Assembly: GCA_963849365.1 (NCBI GenBank)
Contig: CAWKHA010000001.1
Location: 1,054,001 to 1,118,000 of the forward strand
Origin: CAVQCJ01 sp963849365
GTDB lineage: Bacteria > Actinomycetota > Actinomycetes > Prado026
DNA: 64,000 nt
Direction: 5' to 3'
Each line of letters starts with the position of its first letter. The stretch's first letter is position 1. The translations under genes were made by a program, and so were the position numbers. Below are positions 48,531 through 57,702 of this stretch, piece after piece. The notes under the pieces were generated by a model. That model was not told where the DNA came from and did no database searches. It saw only the letters and a list, made by a program, of their open reading frames with translations.

Positions 48531-49253
48531 TCAGGTGAGGAAGCCGCGCAACAGCGCCGAGGTGCCGTCGCAGTGCGCCTCCATCGCCTTGCGCGCGTGC
48601 ATCGCGTCACCGGCCAGGATCGCCTCCACCACCTCCGCGTGCTGCGCGTCAGAGTGGGCGATGTTGCGCCGCAGCACCGGGATCGCGGCCAGCAGCTCGC
48701 CCACCCGCAGCTGGACCTCCACGACCGCGGCCAGCAGCAGGTCGGACCCGGCCAGCCCGGCGATCATCAGGTGCAGGCGGGAGTCGGCCCCACGACGGGC
48801 CCGGTCGTCCGGCGCCGTGGAGCACGCCTCCAGCGCGGCCTGCAGCGCGGTGCGGTCCGCCGCCGACAGCATTCGGGACGCCGCCAGCGCCGCGGCGCCG
48901 GGCTCCACCACCCGACGGAAGTCCAGCGCGTCGTGCAGCCGGGCCCCCATCGAGCGCGCGATCTCGGCTGCGTCGCGCTGCCCGGCCGAGCCGGTGTACG
49001 TGACGAACGTGCCCCCGCCGCGCCCGCGCCTGGTCTCGACGTAGCCGGCCTGGCGCAGGGCCTCCAGCGCCTCGCGCAGGGTGGTTCGGCCGACCTGCAG
49101 CGCCTGGGCCAGGTCGCGCTCGGGTGGCAGGCGCTCGCCGTGGCCGATGACGCCCAGCTTGATCGTCCGCACGAGCCGCTCGACGGCAGTCTCGAACGCG
49201 TTGCCGTCCCGGACCGGGCGCAGCAACGACGACGGGACGCCCACGCTCACCAC
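48531..49253 (-). CDS. GntR/FadR-family transcriptional regulator
   Basis: A 240-residue regulator. The N-terminal winged helix reads LGVIGHGERLPPERDLAQAL and VGRTTLREALEALRQAGYVE with RRGRGGGTFV. The C-terminal FCD domain (DFRRVVEPGAAALAA, RLHLMIAGLAGSDLLLAAV, SDAQHAEVVEAILAGD) has the metal-binding Asp/His set for a carboxylate ligand. GTG 49253 is taken; GTG 49250 is equally possible. It lies between the FAD/GcvT and HNH genes on the same strand and probably represses the amine locus. Confidence 0.9.
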   Translation of the reverse strand: MVSVGVPSSLLRPVRDGNAFETAVERLVRTIKLGVIGHGERLPPERDLAQALQVGRTTLREALEALRQAGYVETRRGRGGGTFVTYTGSAGQRDAAEIARSMGARLHDALDFRRVVEPGAAALAASRMLSAADRTALQAALEACSTAPDDRARRGADSRLHLMIAGLAGSDLLLAAVVEVQLRVGELLAAIPVLRRNIAHSDAQHAEVVEAILAGDAMHARKAMEAHCDGTSALLRGFLT

Positions 49254-49345
49254 GGGCCCATGATCCCCCGTACCCCCGCCACCCGCTCGCGGACCCGGCA
49301 AGTCCGCCCCGGGTGGCTCAACGCGGACGACCGCTCGACTGTGCG

Positions 49346-51847
49346 TCAGGCCCGGATCCGCTCGCCCTTGGGGTCGAACAACGGCTCCGCCTCGACCGTC
49401 GCGGGCACCCAGTCGCCGAAGACCAGCACCTGCGCGGGCGTGCCGGGCTCCGCGGCCGACGCCGGGAGGTAAGCGAAGGCGATCGACCGCCCGACCCAGT
49501 AGCCCACCGCACCGCTGGTGACCCGCCCGACCGTCCGGCCGCCGACCCGGACCGGCTCGTTGCCGAGCACCTGGCGGCGCGGGTCCTCCAGGGTCAGGCA
49601 GGCCAGCCGCCGAGCCGGTGACGGGCCCGCCGCCTCGAGCGCCGCGCGCCCGACGAAGTCCGCCTTGTCCAGCCGCACGCAGAAGCCCAGCCCGCCCTCG
49701 TACGGCGTCTCGTCGGGGGTGACGTCCGAGCCCCAGTAGCGGTAGCCCTTCTCCGCACGCAGCGAGTCGATCGCCTTGTACCCGCAGCGCAGCATGCCGT
49801 GCGGGGCTCCCGCCTCGACCAGCTCGCTCCACAGCCGCGCGCCGTACTCCGTGGGTGCGTACAGCTCCCAGCCCAGCTCGCCGACGAACGTGACCCGGGA
49901 CATCCGGACCGGCGCGGAACCCACCGTCGTCTCGCGCATCGTCAGGTACGGGAACGACGACGACTCCAGCGGCTGTGGCGTGAGCGGCCGCAGGATGTCG
50001 CGCGCCGCCGGGCCCCACAGGCCGAAGCAGGTCCAGGCGCTAGTGACGTCACGCAGCTGCACCGAGCCGTCGCGCGGTGCGTGCCGCCGCAGCCAGGCCA
50101 GGTCGTGCCCGGCGAACGCCGTGCCGGTGACGATCTGGAACGTCTGCCCGTCGACCTGCGTGACGGTGACGTCGCACTCGATGCCACCGCGGGCGTTGAG
50201 CATCTGGGTGTACACGACCCGGCCCACGCCGCGTGCGACCACGTTGTCGCACAGCCGCTCCAGCAGCGCCGCCGCCCCCGGTCCGGACACTTCGAGCTTG
50301 CCGAACGACGTCTCGTCGAACAGGCCCGCGCGCTCGCGGGTGGCGCGGTGCTCGGCCTCGATCGCGGGCGACCACAGCTTGCCCGCCCAGCCCAGCGGCC
50401 GCATCGCGTCGTCCCCGGCCTCGGCGTTCGACCAGTAGTAGCTGACCCGCTCCCAGCCGCTCTTCTCGCCGAACTCGGCCTCGGCGTCGCGGTGCGCCGG
50501 GTAGGCCGGCGACATCCGCAGCGGGCGGCCGGACATCCGCTCGTGCCCGGGGTACTTGATGTCGTAGTACGTCTCGTAGTTCTCGGTGACCCGCGCCAGC
50601 GTGTACGCGGGCGAGCGGTACTGCCGCCCGAACCGGCGCACGTCCATCTCCCACAGGTCCATCCCGGGATCGCCGTCCAGCAGCCAGTCGGCCATCACCC
50701 GGCCGACGGCGCCGGCGCCGGCGATGCCGTGCGCGCAGAACCCGGCTGCCACCCAGAACCCCTCGACGTCGGTGGGCCCGAGGCAGAACTCGTTGTCCGG
50801 CGTGAACCCCTCCGGCCCGTTGATGACCTTGCGGATCTCGACGTCGGCCATGGCGGGCACGCGCAGCACGGAGTTGGCGTAGATCTCCTCCAGCCGCCCC
50901 CACTCCTCGGGCAGCAACCGCCCGTTGAAGTCCGCGGGCACGGCGTCCAGCCCGTCCGGCCCCAGCGAGAAGGGCCGCGACTGCCGCTCGTAGCCGCCCA
51001 TCACCAGCCCGGCTCCGTCCTCGCGGTAGTACACGAGCAGATCCGGGTCGCGCAGCGTCGGCAGCCGCCGGTCGCCGGGCCCGACCGACCGGAACGGCTT
51101 GGTCACGACGTACTGGTGGCTCATCGGGATGATCGGCACGCGCACGCCGACCGTCCGGGCGACCTGCGCGGCGTACATGCCCGCGGCGTCGACGACGAGC
51201 TGGCACTCGATGTCGCCGCGGTCGGTGCGCACGCCGGTCACCGCGCCGTCGCGAGTCAGCACCTCCAGCACCCGGGTGCGCTCGCAGATCCGCACACCGG
51301 CGGCACGGGCTCCACGGGCCAGCGCGTACGTGAGCTGGGACGGGTCCAGGTAGCCGTCGCTCGGCAGGAATGTCGCGCCGAGGACCCGCTCGGTCGACAT
51401 CAGCGGGAACAGCTCGCGGGCCTCGTCCGCCGACAGCCGGTGCAGCTCCAGGCCGAAGGTCTCGGCCCAGCCGACCTGGCGCTCGAGCTCCTCCATGCGC
51501 TGAGGCGTCGAGGCCAGCCGCAGACCCCCGCACTCGACCCAGCCCGGGTCGCTCTCCGGCGTCGCTGCGAGCTCGCGGTACAGCTGGGCGCTGTACATCA
51601 TCATCCGGGTCAGGGTGACCGACCCGCGCAGCTGCCCGACCAGACCGGCTGAGTGGAACGTCGAGCCACTGGTCAGCTCGGACCGCTCTACCAGCACGAC
51701 GTCGGTCTCCCCGCGCCTGGCCAGGTGGTGCACGATGCTCGACCCGCCCACGCCGCCGCCGATGACCACGACCCGGGCCCGGGACGGCAGCCCCGTCGTG
51801 TCGGCGGCGGTGGTCGCCGCCGGCGCCGCTGCGCCCGCCTCGGTCAT
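49346..51847 (-). CDS. FAD-dependent oxidoreductase fused to GcvT (dimethylglycine/sarcosine dehydrogenase-like)
   Basis: An 833-residue fusion. The DAO/FAD domain (1-390) begins with VVVIGGGVGGSSIVHHLARR and SGSTFHSAGLVGQLRG, where the His is the usual flavin attachment region. A linker and the folate-binding GcvT domain follow (about 430-830): AGLFDETSFGKLEVSGPGAA, FVGELGWELYAPTEYG, ALDSLRAEKGYRYWGSD-type segment, and YEGGLGFCVRLDKADFVGR. Such enzymes oxidatively demethylate N-methylated amines such as dimethylglycine and pass the C1 unit to tetrahydrofolate. The ATG at 51847 overlaps the kinase-like stop (ATGA). Its place next to a choline-kinase-like gene suggests a methylated amine substrate. 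Confidence 0.88.
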   Translation of the reverse strand: MTEAGAAAPAATTAADTTGLPSRARVVVIGGGVGGSSIVHHLARRGETDVVLVERSELTSGSTFHSAGLVGQLRGSVTLTRMMMYSAQLYRELAATPESDPGWVECGGLRLASTPQRMEELERQVGWAETFGLELHRLSADEARELFPLMSTERVLGATFLPSDGYLDPSQLTYALARGARAAGVRICERTRVLEVLTRDGAVTGVRTDRGDIECQLVVDAAGMYAAQVARTVGVRVPIIPMSHQYVVTKPFRSVGPGDRRLPTLRDPDLLVYYREDGAGLVMGGYERQSRPFSLGPDGLDAVPADFNGRLLPEEWGRLEEIYANSVLRVPAMADVEIRKVINGPEGFTPDNEFCLGPTDVEGFWVAAGFCAHGIAGAGAVGRVMADWLLDGDPGMDLWEMDVRRFGRQYRSPAYTLARVTENYETYYDIKYPGHERMSGRPLRMSPAYPAHRDAEAEFGEKSGWERVSYYWSNAEAGDDAMRPLGWAGKLWSPAIEAEHRATRERAGLFDETSFGKLEVSGPGAAALLERLCDNVVARGVGRVVYTQMLNARGGIECDVTVTQVDGQTFQIVTGTAFAGHDLAWLRRHAPRDGSVQLRDVTSAWTCFGLWGPAARDILRPLTPQPLESSSFPYLTMRETTVGSAPVRMSRVTFVGELGWELYAPTEYGARLWSELVEAGAPHGMLRCGYKAIDSLRAEKGYRYWGSDVTPDETPYEGGLGFCVRLDKADFVGRAALEAAGPSPARRLACLTLEDPRRQVLGNEPVRVGGRTVGRVTSGAVGYWVGRSIAFAYLPASAAEPGTPAQVLVFGDWVPATVEAEPLFDPKGERIRA

Positions 51848-52782
51848 GCCAGCCCGTCCCTGATCTCGTCGTACTGCGGACCGAGCAGCTCGGCGCGCGC
51901 GGAGTCGTACTTCTCCATCCCCCACGACCAGAAGTCGAAGTCGATCGGCGAGACGCCGTCCTGGATCGAGGCCCAAAGCGTCCAGCCGTAGCGCGCCAGC
52001 AGCGACCAGGCCCGCGCGCGGGCGAGCTTGCCGGGGTCGGCGTACCCCCAGTACGCAGCCACGAGCACGGCGGTGGTCGGCACGTCCAGACCGGACTCGC
52101 TGGCGATGTTGCCCAGCTCGAAGCTCGGCTCGTTCATGCCCGAGTACTCGTAGTCGATGAGCCAGATCTTGTCGCCGTCGTCGATGAAGTTGGCGGCGAG
52201 CAGGTCGTTGTTGCACGGCACCAGCGCTTCGTCGCCGGGACGCATCGCGTCCTCCAGCGCCTCCACGCGCGAGGCCAGGTGGTGGTAGTCCGCCGGCAGC
52301 CGGAAACCGTGCTCGGTCACGATGTCGAGGTAGCGCCGGCGGATCGACCGCATGTCGAACGAGCCGGTGAACTCGGGCCCGGCGTGCAACATGCGCACCG
52401 CCTGCGCCACCCGCACGACGGTCGCCGGGTCGCGCAGGTCGGCCGACGTGAGCGTCCGCCCCGCGATGAAGCCGACGACGAGGACGTTCTCCTCGGGCAA
52501 CGCCTCGACGACGGGCGCGCCCACGCCGGCCTCGGACGCGTGCCAGGTGTTGAGCCGCTCGTTGACGCGGTCGATGGCCAGCAGCCCGGACTCGTTCGCG
52601 GAGACCCGCACGACGAAGTCGCCGGGGCGGCCGCCGTCGGTGAGGGTCACGCGGAAGTTGCGGTTCGTCAGACCGCCGCCCAGCTCGCTGACGGTGTACG
52701 CGCGGCCGGCCAGGCAGCGCAGCCGGTCCAGCAGGGCCTGGACGTCGGGAGCCACGACGTCGGGGCCCGGTCCGCTGACCAT
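51844..52782 (-). CDS. Choline/ethanolamine kinase-like phosphotransferase
   Basis: A 312-residue APH/choline-kinase-fold protein. The nucleotide loop is ELGGGLTNRNFRVTL, the ATP lysine position is within DFVVRVSAN, the catalytic loop reads ALVPCNNDLLAANFIDDGDK (Asp and Asn present), and metal Asp is in WLIDYEYSGMNEPSFELGN, the signature of choline/ethanolamine kinases. It is the first gene of the FAD/GcvT pair (4-base overlap). It could phosphorylate an amino alcohol or use the fold to bind one. The start codon is an ATG at 52782. Confidence 0.87.
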   Translation of the reverse strand: MVSGPGPDVVAPDVQALLDRLRCLAGRAYTVSELGGGLTNRNFRVTLTDGGRPGDFVVRVSANESGLLAIDRVNERLNTWHASEAGVGAPVVEALPEENVLVVGFIAGRTLTSADLRDPATVVRVAQAVRMLHAGPEFTGSFDMRSIRRRYLDIVTEHGFRLPADYHHLASRVEALEDAMRPGDEALVPCNNDLLAANFIDDGDKIWLIDYEYSGMNEPSFELGNIASESGLDVPTTAVLVAAYWGYADPGKLARARAWSLLARYGWTLWASIQDGVSPIDFDFWSWGMEKYDSARAELLGPQYDEIRDGLA

Positions 52783-52792
52783 GGGGCGGAGC

Positions 52793-53710
52793 CTAGGGGC
52801 CGAGGTGGCGCCGCACGAACCGCTCGACGAGTTCCGGGTGCTCGAGCTGGGCGACGTGCCCGGTCTGCGGCAGCACGACGACGGTGGCGTTGGGGAACGC
52901 CGCCTTGGCCTTGGGTGCCACCTGGTACGCGACCAGCCGGTCCTTGCGCCCGTACATCACCAGCGTGGGTGCGGTGACCCTGGCGGCCAGCCGCCACAGA
53001 CTGCTGCCGCCGGTGCGCAGGAACTCCTGCAGCAGCCCGCGGGCCGAGGAGGCCAGGGCCACGGTGGCGTGCGGCAGCTCGGATCGGCGGGTCACCTCGG
53101 CCACGGCGAGCGCGCGCTGCTCGGGGGTGACCACGGACGGGTCGGCGTACAGCAGCTGCAGCAGTCCTTCGACGCGCTGCTCCGGCGTCAGCGCGGCCAG
53201 CCGGCGCGACAGCCTCGGCCCGACGCCGGGCGCCGCGAGCAGCGCGACCTCGGTCCGGTACCGGCCCGGGCGCAGGTCCGGCAGTGCGGGCGAGATGAGG
53301 GTGAGCGTTCGCACCAGCTCCGGGCGGTACGCAGCGATGCAGGTGGCGACCGCCCCGCCCAGGGAGTTCCCGAACAGATGCACCGGACCGCGGCCGTCGA
53401 CCTCGATCAGGCGGGCGACCGCGCGGGCGTGCGCGCCCAGGGAGTAGTCGCCGTCGGGCGGCGGCGCGGAGACGCCGAAGCCGGGAAGGTCGACGGCACG
53501 GCTGTCGAGCCGGTCGGCGAGCAAGGCCATCAGGTCGGTCCAGTTCAGCGCTGAACCGCCGAGCCCGTGCACCATCTGAGCCGGTTGGTTGCCTGCGCGG
53601 GGCGGGGTGGAGCGGACGGACAGCTCCAGCGGCGGCCGGCCGGTGACGTCGACCCGGACGGTCTCGGCGGGCCAGGGATCAGCGGGGAGTGTCGGTCGCT
53701 CGGTGCTCAC
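52793..53710 (-). CDS. Alpha/beta hydrolase
   Basis: A 305-residue alpha/beta hydrolase. The oxyanion motif is MVHGLGGSALNW, the nucleophile elbow HLFGNSLGGAVAT, the acid region LVMYGRKDRLVAYQ, and the catalytic His PQTGHVAQLEHPELV. No lid insertion or signal peptide is seen. The GTG at 53710 overlaps the stop of the upstream unknown gene (GTGA). The kinase-like gene follows 10 bases downstream. The substrate is unknown. Confidence 0.9.
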   Translation of the reverse strand: MSTERPTLPADPWPAETVRVDVTGRPPLELSVRSTPPRAGNQPAQMVHGLGGSALNWTDLMALLADRLDSRAVDLPGFGVSAPPPDGDYSLGAHARAVARLIEVDGRGPVHLFGNSLGGAVATCIAAYRPELVRTLTLISPALPDLRPGRYRTEVALLAAPGVGPRLSRRLAALTPEQRVEGLLQLLYADPSVVTPEQRALAVAEVTRRSELPHATVALASSARGLLQEFLRTGGSSLWRLAARVTAPTLVMYGRKDRLVAYQVAPKAKAAFPNATVVVLPQTGHVAQLEHPELVERFVRRHLGP

Positions 53711-54693
53711 GCCGAGACAAGGTACGTCTCGATGCGCCGGTTCACGGCATCCAGGGTCGCCCGGATGACAGCCTGCCTGGCGTCCTCGCGCACCGCGCTG
53801 ACCCCGGTGAGCCGCTCGCTGCCGTGCCGGGTGATCATCGCGACCTCGACCACGACCGCCCGGTCGGTGCCGAGCGTGGTCGTCTCGAGGTGCTCGAGCT
53901 CGAACCTGACCTGGCCGTCCAGGGCCTCCTCGACGGCCCGGAGCGTGGCCTGGGCGACCGAGCGGTGCACGCTGGACGGCGTGCTGGCCGCGCCGGCCGA
54001 GCCGGTGTGCTCGTGACCGGACAGCTCCAACGTCACCTCGCTGGTGACGCCCTTGCTGGCCGACACCAGCTGCATGCGGTGGATGAGCAGGCGGGTGCCG
54101 CGGGCCGGCCCGGTGCGCTGGACCGGGTCCAGGTCGGCCACGGTGCCCAGGCCGCGCGCCGACCCGACGGCGCCGGTGACCGGCGCGGCCGGGCCGGAGG
54201 TGGTCGCGGTGCTGGCGGACGGCTCGACAGGCTCTTCGGTCTCGGCGGTCGCGGGCGGCTCGGCGGGCGCGCTCGACGGCGGGGCCAGCGGCGGCACGGG
54301 ACGGAGCACGTGCGGGGTCTCGGCCGGCCTGACCACGGCGGGGGCCGGGGCGGGCTTGGGCGCCGGCGGCGGCGCGGTCACGGGCGGGGTGCTCAGCGCC
54401 GCGGCGGCGGCTGCGGCTGCGGCGGGGCCGGATGCGGCGGCCGGTGCCCGGCGCCGGACCTCCTCGACCACCTGCACCTTGCCGGAGTCGACACCCAGCC
54501 CGAACTGCTCGCCGAGCAGCCGGTTCACGGTCTTCGCGACGATGACCTCGTCGGCGCCGGGCAGCAGCTGCAGGCGCAGCGTCCCGGGACCGCCCTCGGG
54601 GTCGGGCAGGATCTCGGCGTCGGCGACCCCCGACACGGCGCGCAGCGCAGTGACGACGGCGGCGCGGTCGCCGCCCTGCCCCCCCAGGGTCAT
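53707..54693 (-). CDS. Conserved protein with Ala/Pro-rich central linker
   Basis: A 328-residue protein of unknown function. Residues about 1-85 form a small alpha/beta domain (VVTALRAVSGVADAEILPD, VIVAKTVNRLLGEQFG). An Ala/Pro-rich linker (about 85-190) follows. The C-terminal domain (about 195-325) repeats a beta-beta-alpha pattern: LLIHRMQLVSASKGVTSEVT, SVAQATLRAVEEALDG and QAVIRATLDAVNRRIETYL. No catalytic motif is seen. ATG at 54693 is chosen; the open frame continues upstream without homology-like sequence. It is coupled to the alpha/beta hydrolase gene. Confidence 0.7.
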   Translation of the reverse strand: MTLGGQGGDRAAVVTALRAVSGVADAEILPDPEGGPGTLRLQLLPGADEVIVAKTVNRLLGEQFGLGVDSGKVQVVEEVRRRAPAAASGPAAAAAAAAALSTPPVTAPPPAPKPAPAPAVVRPAETPHVLRPVPPLAPPSSAPAEPPATAETEEPVEPSASTATTSGPAAPVTGAVGSARGLGTVADLDPVQRTGPARGTRLLIHRMQLVSASKGVTSEVTLELSGHEHTGSAGAASTPSSVHRSVAQATLRAVEEALDGQVRFELEHLETTTLGTDRAVVVEVAMITRHGSERLTGVSAVREDARQAVIRATLDAVNRRIETYLVSA

Positions 54694-54819
54694 GGCGGAA
54701 GTGTCCCAAACGCCGGGGGTGGTCGACGAACCGCACACGGGCATTCGCCCGTCCGGCCTAGCCGTGGCGGGCGCGTCGTCACGCTGCGGCTCCGGACCGG
54801 CACCGGCGTCATCGTCTGC

Positions 54820-55617
54820 TCACCCGGTCGCCGCATCGGCTCTGGCCTGCTTCGCGGCCTCGACGCTGGCTCGCAGCGCGGTCATGAGGTCGACCACCGT
54901 GCCGGTCTCGGCCTCGGCGGCCGCCGGCGCGACGACGGCGTGCCCCTCCGCCTTGGCGGCGATAAGGGACTCCAGCGCCGCCCGGTACTCGTCGGTGTAC
55001 TGCGTCGGGTCGAAGTCGCCGGAGAGCGCCTCGATCAGGCTCTGCGCCATCTTCACCTCCGCAGGCTTGACGTCCACGTCGGAGTCGAGCACGGAGAACT
55101 CCGGTGAGCGGATCTCGTCCGGCCACAGCATCGTCTCGAGCACCAGCACGTCGTCGCGGACGCGCAGGCAGGCGAGCGCCTCGCGGGAGCGGAGCGCGAC
55201 CTTCACGATCGCCACCCGGTCGGACTCGAGCAGGGCCTGGCGCAGCAGGACGTACGGCTTCACGCCGGTCTTGTCCGGCTCGAGGAAGTACGAGCGGTTG
55301 AAGTAGATCGGGTCCACCTCGGACAGCGGGACGAACTGCAGCACCTCCACCGTCTTCTGCGTGGACAGCGGCAGGTCGGCGAAATCCTCGTCGGTGAGGA
55401 CGACCGTCTCGCCGGTGGGCAGCTCGAAGCCCTTGGCGATCTCGGCGTACGGCACCTCCTCGCCGTCGGCGGCGGCGACCCGCTTGTACTTGATCCGGCT
55501 CCCGTCGCTGCGGCGCACCTGGTGGAACGCGACGTCGCGCTCCTCGGTGGCGGAGTACAGCCGCACCGGGATCGTGACCAGCCCGAAGGACACCGTGCCC
55601 TTCCAGATCGAGCGCAT
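54820..55617 (-). CDS. ku: Ku protein (bacterial non-homologous end joining)
   Basis: A 265-residue bacterial Ku. The N-terminus MRSIWKGTVSFGLVTIPVRL with HQVRRSDGSRIKYKRV and the core QKTVEVLQFVPLSEVDPIYF are diagnostic. Ku forms a homodimeric ring on double-strand ends and recruits LigD. The minimal core is present with only a short C-terminal tail, so the DNA-binding basic extension of some actinobacterial Ku proteins is lacking. The ATG at 55617 has GGAGGCGGG upstream. It is divergent from the LigD polymerase-domain gene. Confidence 0.95.
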   Translation of the reverse strand: MRSIWKGTVSFGLVTIPVRLYSATEERDVAFHQVRRSDGSRIKYKRVAAADGEEVPYAEIAKGFELPTGETVVLTDEDFADLPLSTQKTVEVLQFVPLSEVDPIYFNRSYFLEPDKTGVKPYVLLRQALLESDRVAIVKVALRSREALACLRVRDDVLVLETMLWPDEIRSPEFSVLDSDVDVKPAEVKMAQSLIEALSGDFDPTQYTDEYRAALESLIAAKAEGHAVVAPAAAEAETGTVVDLMTALRASVEAAKQARADAATG

Positions 55618-55687
55618 CCCGCCTCCAGCCGCCTCGTCCGCCCCGTGGGGAACCAGGATCGCACCATGGATGGGTACGTTCACGCTC

Positions 55688-56653
55688 ATGGCGGAGGAAC
55701 GGGTCACGGTCGAGGTCGGCGGGCGCCGGCTCACGCTGTCCAACCTGTCGAAGGTGCTGTACCCGCCGGCCGAGGGCTCGGCCGGTTTCACCAAGGCCGA
55801 GGTGGTCGACTACTACACCCGGGTCGCGCCCGTCCTGCTGCCGCACCTGGCCGGCCGGCCGGCGACGTTCACCCGCTGGCCGGACGGCGTGGCGGGGAAG
55901 ATGTTCTTCGAGAAGAACGCCCCCGCGCACACCCCGGACTGGGTGCGCCGGGTCCGGCTCCCCTCACCCGGGTCGGGGATGAGGCGGGACACCATCGACT
56001 ACGTCGTCGTGGACGACCTGCCCACCCTGGTCTGGGCGGCGAACCTGGCGGCGCTGGAGCTGCACGTGCCGCAGTGGCGGGTCGACGCCGCCGGGACGCC
56101 GGTCGACGCGGACCTGCTCGTGCTGGACCTGGACCCCGGGCCACCGGCCACGGTCGTCGAGTGCTGCCGGGTGGCGCTGCTGCTGCGCGAGCGGCTGGCC
56201 GCCGACGGGCTCGACTCCTACCCGAAGACGAGCGGCTCGAAGGGCCTGCAGCTGTACGTTCCGCTGGTGCCGAGCGGGTCGGAGCGCACGAGCGGGTACG
56301 CCCGCGGGCTCGCCGAGGAGCTGGAACGGGCGCACCAAGATCTGGTGGTCAGCCGCATGGCCAAGAACCTGCGCCCTGGCAAGGTCCTGGTCGACTGGTC
56401 GCAGAACAACGGGGCAAAGACCACGGTCGCGCCGTACTCGCTGCGGGCCCGGCCGCTGCCGACCGTGTCCGCACCGGTGACGTGGGCCGAGGTCGAGGCG
56501 TGCTCGGCTCCCGAGGACCTCAGGTTCACCGCCCCGCAGGTGCTGGACCGCGTCGCGGAGCGGGGCGACCTGCTCGCGCCGCTGAACGAGAAACGCGACG
56601 GCCCCGCGAGCGGGCGCGGCCGACTCCCGGCCGGGGGCGTTACCGCTGGGTAG
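55688..56653 (+). CDS. Stand-alone LigD-type polymerase/primase domain protein
   Basis: A 321-residue archaeo-eukaryotic-primase-fold polymerase matching the LigD POL domain. LSNLSKVLYPPAEGSAGFTK is the N-terminal signature. The catalytic Asp pair is in LLVLDLDPGPP, then SYPKTSGSKGLQLYVPLVP, and VLVDWSQNNGAKTTVAPYSL. No ligase or phosphoesterase domain is attached, so a separate ATP-dependent ligase must complete end joining. Start at ATG 55688; an in-frame ATG at 55670 adds six residues. It is divergent from ku, which supports a joint NHEJ role. Confidence 0.92.
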   Translation: MAEERVTVEVGGRRLTLSNLSKVLYPPAEGSAGFTKAEVVDYYTRVAPVLLPHLAGRPATFTRWPDGVAGKMFFEKNAPAHTPDWVRRVRLPSPGSGMRRDTIDYVVVDDLPTLVWAANLAALELHVPQWRVDAAGTPVDADLLVLDLDPGPPATVVECCRVALLLRERLAADGLDSYPKTSGSKGLQLYVPLVPSGSERTSGYARGLAEELERAHQDLVVSRMAKNLRPGKVLVDWSQNNGAKTTVAPYSLRARPLPTVSAPVTWAEVEACSAPEDLRFTAPQVLDRVAERGDLLAPLNEKRDGPASGRGRLPAGGVTAG

Positions 56654-56663
56654 GATTCCCGCC

Positions 56664-57317
56664 GTGACGCTTGCCGACGCGGACGCCGACGTGGGCGCCG
56701 ACGGCCGCGCCCGGCCGGTGCGCGGCACCCGGCTCCCGCGGTCGGCCCGCCGGGCCCAGCTGCTCGGCGCGGCCCGCGACGTCTTCGTGGCGCAGGGGTA
56801 CCACGCGGCCGCCATGGACGAGATCGCCGACGCCGCCGGGGTGTCCAAACCCGTGCTCTACCAGCACTTCCCCGGCAAGCTCGAGCTGTACCTCGCGCTC
56901 CTCGACCAGAGCACCGACGGCCTGGTCGCCGCGGTGCGCTCGGCGCTGGAGAGCACCACCGACAACAAGCTGCGGGTCACCGCCACCATGCAGGCGTACT
57001 TCGACTTCGTGGCCGACCCGGGCGGGGCGTTCCGGCTGGTCTTCGAGTCCGACCTCACCTCCGAGCCGTCGGTGCGCGCGCGCGTGGACGAGGTGCTGCA
57101 GGGCTGCGCCGAGCTCGTCAGCGCGGTGATCGCCGAGGACGCGGGCCTGTCCGAGGCGGAGTCGCACCTGCTCGCGGTCGGCCTCATCGGCACGGCGCAG
57201 GTGTCCGCGCGGTACTGGATCACGACGGGCGAGGTCATCCCGCGTGACGAGGCCGTACGTCTGGTGTCCACGCTGTCGTGGCGCGGCATCTCGCGCTTCC
57301 CACGCACCTCCGGCTAG
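56664..57317 (+). CDS. TetR/AcrR family transcriptional regulator
   Basis: A 217-residue TetR regulator, homologous in position to Rv3208. The helix-turn-helix is ARDVFVAQGYHAAAMDEIAD with AAGVSKPVLYQHFPGKLELY. The C-terminal half (FDFVADPGGAFRLVFESDL, AQVSARYWITTGEVIPRDEA) is typical of the group next to DUF3107. GTG start at 56664. The ligand is unknown. Confidence 0.9.
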   Translation: MTLADADADVGADGRARPVRGTRLPRSARRAQLLGAARDVFVAQGYHAAAMDEIADAAGVSKPVLYQHFPGKLELYLALLDQSTDGLVAAVRSALESTTDNKLRVTATMQAYFDFVADPGGAFRLVFESDLTSEPSVRARVDEVLQGCAELVSAVIAEDAGLSEAESHLLAVGLIGTAQVSARYWITTGEVIPRDEAVRLVSTLSWRGISRFPRTSG

Positions 57318-57458
57318 CGGTGCGGCCGGCGGGCCGGTTACGCCCGGCGAGAACCCGGGCCCGCGACGGGCTGAGGCGCGTACCCGCTGGTCTACGCTCG
57401 ACCCGTCGGCGAGGAACCGCGGAGCGCAACGCCTCCGCACCGGACGCGGAGGTCGTTG

Positions 57459-57686
57459 GTGGAGGTCAAGATCGGCGTCAAGGGCGCCGCGCGCGAGCTG
57501 TCGCTGGAGAGCGCGCAGAGCTCGGACGAGATCGCCGCAACGGTCAAGGCAGCCCTCGCGGAGGACGGCGGGATGCTCGTGCTGGTCGACGAGAAGGGCC
57601 GGCAGGTGCTGGTCCCGGTCGACAAGCTGGCGTACGTCGAGATCGGCGAGCAGGTCGAGCGGCGGGTCGGCTTCGGCGCGATCTGA
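57459..57686 (+). CDS. DUF3107 family protein (TB9.4-like)
   Basis: A 75-residue protein of the DUF3107 family, equivalent to M. tuberculosis Rv3208A (TB9.4). It reads VEVKIGVKGAARELSLES, then MLVLVDEKGRQVLVPVDKLA and ends VERRVGFGAI. The GTG at 57459 follows GGAGG at 6-base spacing; the TTG three bases earlier is too close. It is a small, mainly beta, cytosolic protein of unknown function. It is followed by the convergent ferritin-like gene. Confidence 0.9.
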   Translation: MEVKIGVKGAARELSLESAQSSDEIAATVKAALAEDGGMLVLVDEKGRQVLVPVDKLAYVEIGEQVERRVGFGAI

Positions 57687-57702
57687 CCGATCGACTCCTC
57701 GC

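Noticed and set aside
49799..51652. A 617-codon plus-strand open frame
   Set aside because: It lies antisense inside the FAD/GcvT gene and has shadow-frame composition.
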